Origin: Bacteroidia bacterium | GTDB taxonomy: Bacteria; Bacteroidota; Bacteroidia; NS11-12g; UBA9320 | Length of the DNA stretch: 10,617 nt | NCBI GenBank assembly: GCA_029253325.1 | Contig: JAQWZS010000227.1 | Location: forward strand, 1-10,617 | Reading direction: 5' to 3' | Shown here: positions 1-6,342 of the stretch, piece by piece | Numbering within the stretch: the first letter of the stretch is position 1 | Layout: the number at the start of each line of letters is the position of its first letter | Notes under the pieces: model-generated | The model's database searches: none | The model's input: only the letters and a program-made list of their open reading frames with translations | What the model was told of the DNA's origin: nothing | Program-made: the position numbers and the translations under genes

Positions 1-714
1 CAAATTGGTGAGTTACCACTTCCACCATATCTCAACAGGAAAACAGAGAATAGCGATACCAAATCGTATCAAACTGTATTTGCAAAGAATGAGGGCTCTG
101 TTGCTGCACCAACTGCAGGTCTTCACTTTACAGATGATGTCTTGAGCAATATAGTTGATAGAGGAATTGCAATTAATGAGGTTACACTTCATGTTGGAGC
201 GGGTACATTTTTACCAGTAAAAGAGGATGATGTTATAAATCATGAAATGCATCGGGAATATTTTGAGGTGACATTAGATACACTTAATGCTTTGATAAAA
301 CATAATCAGCGAATTGCTGTAGGAACTACAAGTTTGAGAGTACTTGAGAGTTTATATTGGATTGGTTTTCAATTAAGTCAAAAGGATGAATCATTTTTTG
401 TATCCAAATTAGAGCCGTACGAAAACAAAACAAAACTTACTTATAAGGAGTCTATAGGAATTATCCAGTCTTATATGCAGACTAACAATTTAATGGCAAT
501 AGAGGCAGCTACTGAAATTTTGGTATTGCCAGATTATGAGTTGAGAAGTATTGATGCTTTGATAACTAACTTTCATTTGCCTGAGAGTACATTATTGATG
601 TTAATAGCAAGTGTAGTAGGGGAGGAATGGAAAGATATTTACGAAACTGCTAAAGCTGATAAATACCGTTTTTTAAGCTATGGAGACAGCAGTATTTTAT
701 TTAAAAATTCTTAA
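1..714 (+). CDS. queA: S-adenosylmethionine:tRNA ribosyltransferase-isomerase, 3' part (start outside window)
   Basis: QueA transfers and isomerises the ribosyl part of S-adenosylmethionine onto 7-aminomethyl-7-deazaguanine in tRNA, giving epoxyqueuosine, in the cytoplasm. The frame is open from base 1, so the N-terminus lies outside the window. The visible 237 residues compare with about 340-355 for the family, so roughly the first 110 are missing. Family signatures are clear: ELPLPPY near the left edge, GSVAAPTAGLHFT, VTLHVGAGTF, the HEMHREYF stretch, GTTSLRVLES, and the C-terminal TNFHLPESTLLML and YRFLSYGDSS. An internal TTG at 142 is not a plausible start, because strongly conserved family sequence lies before it. 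The gene converges on the decarboxylase gene with only 3 bp between the stop codons and no terminator hairpin in the gap. The identification is secure. Confidence 0.96.
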   Translation, partial: QIGELPLPPYLNRKTENSDTKSYQTVFAKNEGSVAAPTAGLHFTDDVLSNIVDRGIAINEVTLHVGAGTFLPVKEDDVINHEMHREYFEVTLDTLNALIKHNQRIAVGTTSLRVLESLYWIGFQLSQKDESFFVSKLEPYENKTKLTYKESIGIIQSYMQTNNLMAIEAATEILVLPDYELRSIDALITNFHLPESTLLMLIASVVGEEWKDIYETAKADKYRFLSYGDSSILFKNS

Positions 715-717
715 GAA

Positions 718-2106
718 CTATGAAGCGACCATTGAAAGCATGTTTTTGCTTTCTAATTCTTTAGATCCTTCTTCAAGTACTTTGAAAAAATGAAGAATTT
801 CTTTTTCTGTATTGTTGGCATTAATGGTAATTAGTCGAATAAACTCATTGAGACCATACTTTCCATAGCCAACCATTACAGTAGCCTCCTCGTATAGATG
901 AGTACAAAGTTCGTCGGCAGAGATGTTTTTGTAATTGAAACAAATGGATATGGAATCTGGAAAGCTGTATAACGTATAGTCGGGGTGACTCTCAATATAT
1001 TGTCGTGCTATATCTGCTAAATGGAATTGTTGATTAATGATATTTTCTAATCCTTTGTTTCCAACAGATTTCCATAATGTCCAAAACTTAAGAGCATCAT
1101 TTCTCCTACCACATTGTAGACTTGTTCTTCCAAGATCAAAGTCATCAGCGTCAGTTTGGTATAGATACTCCGCCTCGTTGCTAAATGATTTAGATAAAGA
1201 CTTCTTATTTCTTGTAACGATGATTGAGCAGCTTAGGGGTGTTCCCAGCATTTTATGTGCGTTAAAACTAAAACTATCACTCAGTTCAATACCTTTAACC
1301 AGTCTTTTATAATTTTTACTAAAGATTACACCGCCACAATAAGCCCCGTCGACGTGCAACCAAATCTGGTGTTGCTGGCATATTTTATGAATGGCTTCAA
1401 TATCGTCAAATGCTCCTAGGACTGTTGTTCCAGCAGTAGCATTTACAAAAAATGGCTTGAACCCTTTTTCTTTATCTTCTTGGATGACATCATTTAGATG
1501 TTGGATGTCCATTTTGCCAGTTGAGTCTGTTTTGATATATCGCACTTGATCTCTTCCAACACCAGCAAATGCAGCATTTTTGGGAATAGAATAGTGAGAT
1601 TCTTTTGATGTATAAAGGGTCATTTTTTGACTTACACCTGCATTAGGGATATCTGTTGAGGCGGCATCCCTAGCCATAACGAGTCCCATAAAATTACTCA
1701 TACTTCCACCAGGAGCAATGGTGCCATCAGCAGTATTTGGATATCCAATGAGTTGACAAACTTTTTGAATAATGACTTTTTCAATACCTGCTTGTGGACC
1801 AGCAACCTTATAGGTGTACATACTACTATTAAGGATAACAGCTAGCAAATCACCCAGTACAGATTTGGGCTGTCTGCCTCCAAATAATTGATTGAAAAAG
1901 AGTTTGGACGCAGTTTTGGGTGTATAAAGAGCTACATTTTCAATTAACTTCTCCCAATCCTCGTCATTAATTCCCTCTTCCTCAAATTCCAGATTTAATT
2001 TACCAATGACTTGATCGGTAGGTATTGGTTCAGAAACAGGGTTTGTTTCCTCTATTTGTATCAATTTTTCTACCAATTGACTAAAAAAACGCAACTCTTT
2101 TTTCAT
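718..2106 (-). CDS. PLP-dependent group II decarboxylase, cysteine sulfinate decarboxylase-like
   Basis: A 462-residue fold-type I PLP decarboxylase of the glutamate/cysteine-sulfinate/aspartate group. Visible landmarks are YTYKVAGPQ (97-105), the phosphate-binding APGGSMSN (131-138), YTSKESHYS with the ring-stacking His171, NATAGTTVLGAFD (222-234), HVDGAYCGG with the pyridine-nitrogen Asp253, FNAHK with the cofactor-binding Lys285, and QCGRRNDALKFW (331-342). The His171, GTTVLGAFD and QCGRR blocks closely recall animal cysteine sulfinate decarboxylase (CSAD), but glutamate and aspartate decarboxylases share much of this. Substrate assignment therefore leans on the divergent cysteine dioxygenase 121 bp away, whose product is cysteine sulfinate. 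The expected reaction is cysteine sulfinate to hypotaurine plus CO2 in the cytoplasm. The ATG at 2106 has no clear Shine-Dalgarno sequence, and a short hairpin lies just upstream. Class is certain; substrate is an inference. Confidence 0.88.
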   Translation of the reverse strand: MKKELRFFSQLVEKLIQIEETNPVSEPIPTDQVIGKLNLEFEEEGINDEDWEKLIENVALYTPKTASKLFFNQLFGGRQPKSVLGDLLAVILNSSMYTYKVAGPQAGIEKVIIQKVCQLIGYPNTADGTIAPGGSMSNFMGLVMARDAASTDIPNAGVSQKMTLYTSKESHYSIPKNAAFAGVGRDQVRYIKTDSTGKMDIQHLNDVIQEDKEKGFKPFFVNATAGTTVLGAFDDIEAIHKICQQHQIWLHVDGAYCGGVIFSKNYKRLVKGIELSDSFSFNAHKMLGTPLSCSIIVTRNKKSLSKSFSNEAEYLYQTDADDFDLGRTSLQCGRRNDALKFWTLWKSVGNKGLENIINQQFHLADIARQYIESHPDYTLYSFPDSISICFNYKNISADELCTHLYEEATVMVGYGKYGLNEFIRLITINANNTEKEILHFFKVLEEGSKELESKNMLSMVAS

Positions 2107-2110
2107 GAGT

Positions 2111-2124
2111 GCGGTAATAACCGC
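2111..2124. promoter_or_regulatory. Short hairpin just upstream of the decarboxylase start
   Basis: GCGGT (2111-2115) and ACCGC (2120-2124) form a perfect 5-bp stem with a 4-nt loop. It ends 4 bp before the start codon on the minus strand, where a ribosome binding site would lie, and is GC-rich within an AT-rich intergenic region. It could limit translation initiation or be an operator. No function is demonstrated by the sequence. Confidence 0.35.
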
Positions 2125-2217
2125 TAAATAATTTGCTTAACCAAGTTTTATCCCTTCTAAACAGACGCAGTTGTTTTTCTTTAAAATACTTCTAATTAGT
2201 GAAAAAATATTAAATTC

Positions 2218-2222
2218 GAGGA
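2218..2222 (+). promoter_or_regulatory. Shine-Dalgarno-like GAGGA before the cysteine dioxygenase gene
   Basis: GAGGA sits 5 nt before the ATG at 2228. Good Shine-Dalgarno sequences are uncommon in Bacteroidota, so this one stands out and supports 2228 as the start. Confidence 0.5.
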
Positions 2223-2227
2223 CTTAA

Positions 2228-2785
2228 ATGAGTGCAGAAAAAGAATCACTAGAGCTTATATCATCATTGGATGAACTCATTTCTGCTCTCAAATCTGGTC
2301 ATTATCAGGAAGTTCTGAATCAATCTAATGATTTAAAAATTTCAGCGTCAGAAATAGAGCACTATACTACTTGGAATGATAGTAGATATACAAGAAATTG
2401 TATCGCAAGAAATGAAGATTTTGAGTTAATCCTGCTTTGTTGGGAAGAAGGCCAAAAAACAGCAATACATTGCCATAATCAACAAGAGTGTTGGGTGAAA
2501 GTAATCCAAGGCAATTTTGCTGAGTGTTTTTATGAGTATGATGATGTACATAATCGTATGAACCCAACAAATGAAGGTCATGTTGGCCAAAATGAAGTGA
2601 CGACCATTGAGAATTCAAATACCTATCACAGCTTAGAAAACATATACAAAGGAAGAAGTGTGAGCCTTCACTTGTACATGAAGCCAATTGTAAAATGCAA
2701 TGTTTATAATCAAACAACCAATCAATTGGAGTCTAAAACATTGACTTATGATACTTTTGAGGGTGAAGTCTTTGTGAAATCCTAG
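2228..2785 (+). CDS. Cysteine dioxygenase type I (cupin)
   Basis: A 185-residue cupin of the cysteine dioxygenase family, which oxidises L-cysteine with O2 to cysteine sulfinate using mononuclear non-heme iron. The iron ligands are visible: H81 and H83 in AIHCHNQQECW and H134 in NTYHSLEN. They correspond to H86, H88 and H140 of the rat enzyme. R56 in SRYTRN matches the carboxylate-binding Arg60. SLHLY (146-150) carries the Ser-His-Tyr triad, with Y150 matching Tyr157. C88 aligns with Cys93, so both residues of the Cys-Tyr thioether cofactor are present; well-known bacterial homologues usually have glycine there. Length is close to the usual 190-200. The divergent decarboxylase gene would use its product. 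The start is ATG with a GAGGA sequence upstream. An AT-rich hairpin follows the stop codon. The identification is strong. Confidence 0.93.
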   Translation: MSAEKESLELISSLDELISALKSGHYQEVLNQSNDLKISASEIEHYTTWNDSRYTRNCIARNEDFELILLCWEEGQKTAIHCHNQQECWVKVIQGNFAECFYEYDDVHNRMNPTNEGHVGQNEVTTIENSNTYHSLENIYKGRSVSLHLYMKPIVKCNVYNQTTNQLESKTLTYDTFEGEVFVKS

Positions 2786-2811
2786 TTGTTCAAATTTCTT
2801 TATTGACTATG

Positions 2812-2838
2812 GATAAAATGGGTATTTCATATTTTATC
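2812..2838 (+). terminator. Possible weak terminator after the cysteine dioxygenase gene
   Basis: GATAAAAT (2812-2819) and ATTTTATC (2831-2838) form a perfect 8-bp stem with an 11-nt loop, followed directly by TTTT. The stem is AT-rich and therefore weak. It lies 26 bp after the stop codon and just before a separate promoter-like box for the next gene, which fits a transcript end. Confidence 0.4.
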
Positions 2839-2867
2839 TTTTGCATTCTTACTGAAAGCTGTTTAAA

Positions 2868-2875
2868 TAAATTTG
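2868..2875 (+). promoter_or_regulatory. Bacteroidota -7 box (TAAATTTG) before the HAD gene
   Basis: TAAATTTG matches the TAnnTTTG -7 consensus exactly and lies about 35 bp before the ATG at 2911. A TTTTG at 2839-2843 could serve as the -33 element, but its 24-nt spacing is slightly long. This suggests the HAD gene has its own promoter rather than depending on read-through from the dioxygenase gene. Confidence 0.5.
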
Positions 2876-2881
2876 TACTTA

Positions 2882-2909
2882 ACTAATACTGCTTAGCAGA
2901 TACTAATAC
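2882..2909 (+). repeat. Direct repeats ACTAATAC flanking a palindrome in the HAD gene leader
   Basis: ACTAATAC occurs at 2882-2889 and again at 2902-2909. Between them is CTGCTTAGCAG (2889-2899), a 4-bp stem with a 3-nt loop. The block lies between the -7 box and the start codon, ending 1 bp before the ATG, so it would form most of the 5' leader. It may be an operator or a translational control element; this is inference only. Confidence 0.4.
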
Positions 2910-2910
2910 A

Positions 2911-3339
2911 ATGGATGAAAAATTTACACTTAAACCTGTAACCGATGAACAAGGACATGAAGCTAGTCCACAATTATCTTCTGATGTAAAAAATTATCTC
3001 ATTGATATTGATGGAACAATAACAGATGATGTTCCTAATGAAGATCCTGAACGTATGAAGCATGTATTGCCTTATGATGGTTCAGTTGAAACACTTAATA
3101 AATGGTATGATGATGGTCACATAATTACATTTTTCACATCTAGAACAGAGGAAGTGAGGCAGATTACCGAAGATTGGTTAGACAAACATGGTTATAAATA
3201 CCATGGGTTATTGATGGGTAAGCCAAGAGGGGGTAATTATCATTGGGTGGATAATCACATTGTCAAAGGAACACGCTATCAAGGGGTTTGGGCTGATTTA
3301 ATTGAGGTAAATAAAAAAATCCAGGTTTTTCCAACTTAA
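2911..3339 (+). CDS. HAD-superfamily small phosphatase-like protein
   Basis: A 142-residue protein with the haloacid dehalogenase fold signatures in order: motif I DIDGT with D32 and D34, motif II TFFTSR (73-78, T76/S77), a lysine in MGKPRGG (K104) and motif IV VDNH (D114). With no large cap insertion it is a minimal HAD, so a small-molecule phosphatase is the most general reading. From memory, relatives in Bacteroidota are sometimes labelled phosphoheptose isomerase; nothing in the sequence supports that, since it shows HAD motifs rather than a SIS sugar-isomerase fold. It follows the cysteine dioxygenase gene after 125 bp with its own promoter-like box, and is followed after 48-57 bp by the DUF3050 gene, probably on the same transcript. 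Substrate unknown. Confidence 0.78.
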   Translation: MDEKFTLKPVTDEQGHEASPQLSSDVKNYLIDIDGTITDDVPNEDPERMKHVLPYDGSVETLNKWYDDGHIITFFTSRTEEVRQITEDWLDKHGYKYHGLLMGKPRGGNYHWVDNHIVKGTRYQGVWADLIEVNKKIQVFPT

Positions 3340-3396
3340 ATTGATGTTTCTTTCAATCTAAACGAGTCCAATATTGTTTAGGTAGAAGTGGAAAAT

Positions 3397-4167
3397 ATGA
3401 ATAACGTGAAACACATTGAAGACAGCTTGACTGATCTTAGATATCAACTTCAAAATCACCCTTTATATCAAAACCTAGGAAACATTGAGGATGTCAAAAT
3501 TTTCATGGAAAACCATGTTTTTGCTGTATGGGATTTTATGTCCTTATTAAAAGCACTTCAGGTAAAATTAACCTCAGTTGGAACTCCTTGGCTACCTAGT
3601 AAAAATCCTAAGCTATCTAGATTTATCAATGAAATAGTGATTGCAGAAGAGAGTGACATTAATGAGCAGGGGGAGCCAAATAGTCATTTTCAAATGTATT
3701 TGGATGCTATGAATCAGGTAGGAGCTGACACTAGTCAAATTGGTAGCTTTATACAATCCATAGAAAATGGAGACTCACTTTCAGATGGAATGTTAAATAG
3801 TTCAATTAATTTCAAAGTTGCTGTTTTTGTGAAGCATACATTTTCTGTCATTGATACTCAGCAAGCACACAAAATAGCTTCGGCATTCACATTTGGTCGT
3901 GAGGATGTCATCCCAGATATGTTCATTAAAATTTTAGACCAATCGGATGAGCATAATAAAAAGTTTAACAAGCTCAGGTATTATTTGCAACGTCACATCG
4001 AACTTGATGGAGATGATCATGGCCCTTTATCCTTGATGATGATTGAGGAATTGTGTGGCAACGATAATCAGAAGTGGTGTGAGGTTTTATCAGTTGCACA
4101 AGAATCATTGGTGCACAGAATAGCTTTATGGGATGCTATAAATCAAATGCTTGAAAAGAAAGATTAG
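3397..4167 (+). CDS. DUF3050 family protein, heme-oxygenase-like fold, possible metal oxygenase
   Basis: A 256-residue helical protein that I recognise as DUF3050. Signature stretches are NHVFAVWDFMSLLKALQ (39-55), PWLPS, INEIVIAEESD (77-87), SHFQMYLDAM (96-105), VAVFVKHTFSVI (141-152), FGREDVIPDMF (167-177) and RHIELDGDDHGP (199-210). His and acidic residues recur on successive predicted helices (H40, E79, E84/E85, H97, H147, E169, H200, D204, H208). This pattern recalls heme-oxygenase-like diiron oxidases, though which residues bind metal cannot be decided here. A GTG at 3388 is in frame, but ATG at 3397 is preferred as the ordinary start. No promoter box is evident in the short gap before it, so it is probably co-transcribed with the HAD gene. 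Biochemical role unknown; being near the cysteine dioxygenase gene makes a role in sulfur oxidation worth testing. Confidence 0.8.
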   Translation: MNNVKHIEDSLTDLRYQLQNHPLYQNLGNIEDVKIFMENHVFAVWDFMSLLKALQVKLTSVGTPWLPSKNPKLSRFINEIVIAEESDINEQGEPNSHFQMYLDAMNQVGADTSQIGSFIQSIENGDSLSDGMLNSSINFKVAVFVKHTFSVIDTQQAHKIASAFTFGREDVIPDMFIKILDQSDEHNKKFNKLRYYLQRHIELDGDDHGPLSLMMIEELCGNDNQKWCEVLSVAQESLVHRIALWDAINQMLEKKD

Positions 4168-4178
4168 TCACAGCTTTG

Positions 4179-4199
4179 AATTAGTAACTTAGACTAATT
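4179..4199. terminator. Possible bidirectional terminator between convergent genes
   Basis: AATTAGT (4179-4185) and ACTAATT (4193-4199) form a perfect 7-bp stem with a 7-nt loop in the 40-bp gap between the convergent DUF3050 and membrane-protein genes. There is a short T run on the plus side only. The stem is AT-rich, so the call is tentative. Confidence 0.35.
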
Positions 4200-4207
4200 T
4201 GAATCCC

Positions 4208-4612
4208 TTATTTGTTGGTATAGCTTGCTCTCAAAAAGCCATAACATCCAACTATTGCTCCTGTAGCATACAAGACTATGATGGGTGTTGGTGGGCTTCC
4301 TTTTTTAAGAACAATTCCATAAACAATATTTGTTATAATCATTGCAATTAAAAATAGGTATCCTAATAGTACTCTTTTGATGTCTTTGGTGTCTTTCAAG
4401 CTACGGCAGTATAGTAGTATCAACCCAGTACCAATACTATGAACAATAATTACTCTTGTTTGCCCAATGATAATGTTTTTGACGTCTTCAGATATTTCTG
4501 AACTTACCCATGTTTTAATTGCTTCATCAAAGTTTGGAATCATACCAACCAAAGAAAGTCCAATCAGAATATGAATTGTACCAATAATAACAAAAATGAA
4601 CCGTGATTTCAT
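4208..4612 (-). CDS. Small four-helix membrane protein of unknown function
   Basis: A 134-residue protein I do not recognise. Hydrophobicity suggests four transmembrane helices at about residues 5-24, 53-69, 81-102 and 109-128. A polar stretch of about 25 residues after helix 1 (FDEAIKTWVSSEISEDVKN) and a positively charged loop after helix 2 (CRSLKDTKDIKR) suggest an orientation by the positive-inside rule. It lies 49 bp downstream of the SDR gene in the same direction and is probably the last gene of the DUF2490-SDR operon. The start at 4612 is followed by a plausible first helix (MKSRFIFVIIGTIHILIG). Confidence 0.75.
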   Translation of the reverse strand: MKSRFIFVIIGTIHILIGLSLVGMIPNFDEAIKTWVSSEISEDVKNIIIGQTRVIIVHSIGTGLILLYCRSLKDTKDIKRVLLGYLFLIAMIITNIVYGIVLKKGSPPTPIIVLYATGAIVGCYGFLRASYTNK

Positions 4613-4631
4613 GCTTAAGACTGTTTCAGTT

Positions 4632-4661
4632 GATACAATGATACAATTAAATCATTTAATT
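4632..4661 (-). repeat. Tandem octamer and AT-rich hairpin between SDR and membrane-protein genes
   Basis: GATACAAT is tandemly doubled at 4632-4647. It abuts an AT-rich hairpin with arms AATTAAA (4645-4651) and TTTAATT (4655-4661) and a 3-nt loop, immediately after the SDR stop codon on the minus strand. It may be an mRNA-stabilising or attenuating stem within the operon. The composition is simple enough that chance is possible. Confidence 0.3.
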
Positions 4662-5336
4662 CTAAAGTGTCTTTGCCAAATGATTAATGTTCTCATTTTC
4701 AAGGAGTTTCAATTCGGTTGGGAATATCAAAGAATTAATCATGGCCTGTCCAAATTTGGTGGTAGTCGTCATATTTTTATTTCTCTTCATCAAGGGAAAA
4801 AAAGGTTTAAGCAGAACATATAAGACATTATACCAACCCGTGCTTGATCGAATTCCTTTTTCGGGAACAATGCCACCAGGTCTGAACATATAAGCGTCTT
4901 TAAATCCTTTGTTGAGTATGTAATTTTCTGTTTTACCCTTTACTCTCGCCCACATGGTTTTTCCTTTTTCAGAACTATCTGTTAGTGTGCCAGAAACATA
5001 ATTAAATACCATATCCTTGTTTTGCTTGTACATAGTATCAGCTAAAATCTTGGTAAGATTGAAGGTGATTTTGGTGAATTCTTCTTCACTTTTACCAATA
5101 GATGAAATTCCCATGCAATGAAAACAAGCATCGAACCCAATTAGTTGATCTTGGATAGTTTGCATTTGAGTGAAATCGGTGAGTAAAACTTCATTTACTT
5201 TTGGGTGGTCAAAATTTAGTGTTGACCGATTGATGAGCAAGATTTTTTTGATAGACGGATGTTCGATACACTCTAAAAGAACACTCTTGCCGACCATTCC
5301 TGTGGACCCTGTGATAATAACATTGAATTTTTGCAT
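4662..5336 (-). CDS. NAD(P)-binding Rossmann-fold protein, atypical SDR (HTATIP2-like)
   Basis: A 224-residue protein with an N-terminal dinucleotide-binding site: VIITGSTGMVG (6-16) gives the GxxGxxG loop, followed by LLINRS at the end of the second strand and a Cys-His segment FDACFHCMG. FNYVSGTLTD (111-120) supplies the serine of the usual SDR site. The position where the catalytic tyrosine of YxxxK would be expected reads W129-A-R-V-K133. This is the WARVKG form seen in atypical SDRs related to HTATIP2 and NmrA, so ordinary dehydrogenase chemistry is doubtful. MFRPGGIVPEKG (150-161) resembles the substrate-side loop. It lies 8 bp downstream of the DUF2490 gene, so the two are almost certainly co-transcribed. 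Class is confident, substrate unknown. Confidence 0.82.
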   Translation of the reverse strand: MQKFNVIITGSTGMVGKSVLLECIEHPSIKKILLINRSTLNFDHPKVNEVLLTDFTQMQTIQDQLIGFDACFHCMGISSIGKSEEEFTKITFNLTKILADTMYKQNKDMVFNYVSGTLTDSSEKGKTMWARVKGKTENYILNKGFKDAYMFRPGGIVPEKGIRSSTGWYNVLYVLLKPFFPLMKRNKNMTTTTKFGQAMINSLIFPTELKLLENENINHLAKTL

Positions 5337-5344
5337 GTATTTGG

Positions 5345-6043
5345 TTATTGGATGTTATGGTGAAGACTCAATTGAAGTTGATTCTTTGCAATAGTGTTGG
5401 TGGTTTGATTCATCACACCAAATTGAACTTTGAGATGTTTTTTGATAAAAAATCCAAGTGCAGCATAAAGTCTATTTCGATCAAATACTTCAACCTTTTT
5501 GTTATTACCGATATTGCGTTCACCATTGATAAAAAGCTCATTGTATAAGGCTAGGTATAGGGTGTTTTTGTCCATAGTCGTTTGATTTAGAGGAATGTTT
5601 AAAAACAAGTTGTAGCGGTAACGCGTTCTGAAATCTTGATTTTCGACGAATCGTTGTTCGTACCTGAACCGGTGATTGGTGTAAAACCGTTTTCCAAATT
5701 TCACAGGATATAGTATCTCCTGATAGATTCTATTTTCTTGTAAAGTAGAATCGATATCTCCGTATGTTCCCGTGGTGATATGACCATATCCTAAAGTGAA
5801 CTTGATATTTGTATTTTCAGGTTTGTAAGTCAATCCACTTCTGAGAAGTAATTGCTCCAAGTCACCCAACGAATTAAAATTTCGATATTGGATATCTCCT
5901 TGAATTCCCCAAGGACCTTTATTGAATGCGGTATTGTAAAAGTACATATACCATGCACCCAGTTTATCTTCATTGATTTGAGCTTTTCCTTTTGGAGCTA
6001 ATCCAATAATGAGCAATAGACTGATAATTATATTTCTTTTCAT
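5345..6043 (-). CDS. DUF2490 family outer-membrane protein
   Basis: A 232-residue secreted protein. A signal peptide is visible at 1-21 (MKRN, a hydrophobic core, then GKA|Q cleavage typical of Bacteroidota). The mature part has alternating aromatic and polar strands: GAWYMYFYNT, WGIQGDIQYRNF, LLLRSGLTYK, KFTLGYGHIT, RFRYEQRF, RTRYRYNLFLNIPL, LYLALYNELF, RNRLYAALGFFI, LKVQFGVM and LQLSLHHNIQ at the C-terminus. This is the DUF2490 pattern, a predicted outer-membrane beta-barrel of unknown function. It is the first gene of a minus-strand run with the SDR-like gene 8 bp downstream. No TAnnTTTG box is evident in the 118 bp before the start. Confidence 0.85.
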   Translation of the reverse strand: MKRNIIISLLLIIGLAPKGKAQINEDKLGAWYMYFYNTAFNKGPWGIQGDIQYRNFNSLGDLEQLLLRSGLTYKPENTNIKFTLGYGHITTGTYGDIDSTLQENRIYQEILYPVKFGKRFYTNHRFRYEQRFVENQDFRTRYRYNLFLNIPLNQTTMDKNTLYLALYNELFINGERNIGNNKKVEVFDRNRLYAALGFFIKKHLKVQFGVMNQTTNTIAKNQLQLSLHHNIQ

Positions 6044-6161
6044 GATAATAAACGCTTCGTCAAAAACTGCTGCTAATTTAACAATTCAATCGCATTGGAT
6101 ATGTTAAGGATTTGTTAAGAATGGAGGTTGATGTTTTGGGTAATTAAAGCCTAAAACTTAT

Positions 6162-6323
6162 TTACTTCTTTTTTGAATTTAGTTCTTCGACGACAGATCC
6201 AACCCCAGCACAAATAGCAGTGCCTAAACTAATCTATAGGCCAATATCATGAAGCAATACCCCAATTGTGCAACCAATAGCTACACCAAAAGCAATGTAT
6301 TTAACAAGTGGTTTGTTGTCCAT
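6162..6323 (-). pseudogene. Small glycine-rich membrane protein gene interrupted by TAG
   Basis: Starting from ATG at 6323, the minus strand encodes MDNKPLVKYIAFGVAIGCTI and continues through GVLLHDIGL to an in-frame TAG at 6234-6236. The same frame then carries on as ISLGTAICAGVGSVVEEL and NSKKK to TAA at 6162-6164. Read through, this is a 53-residue protein with two glycine-rich hydrophobic helices and a basic tail. That resembles small membrane proteins common in Flavobacteria, in which Gly-Leu-Trp is usual at the interrupted site. TAG differs from TGG (Trp) by one base, so a nonsense mutation or a sequencing error is the simplest explanation. A truncated 29-residue product is also possible. 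It lies 20 bp downstream of the T9SS gene ending at 6343, on the same strand. Confidence 0.6.
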
Positions 6324-6342
6324 GTAGATTAATCAATATTAA

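Noticed and set aside
2125..2217. Promoters for the divergent decarboxylase and dioxygenase genes
   Set aside because: One or two must exist, but I found no exact TAnnTTTG box with a suitable TTG in either direction, so no site is annotated.
2367..2717. 116-codon minus-strand open frame opposite cysteine dioxygenase
   Set aside because: It is a shadow of a strongly recognised enzyme. The His/Cys-rich translation has no family character.
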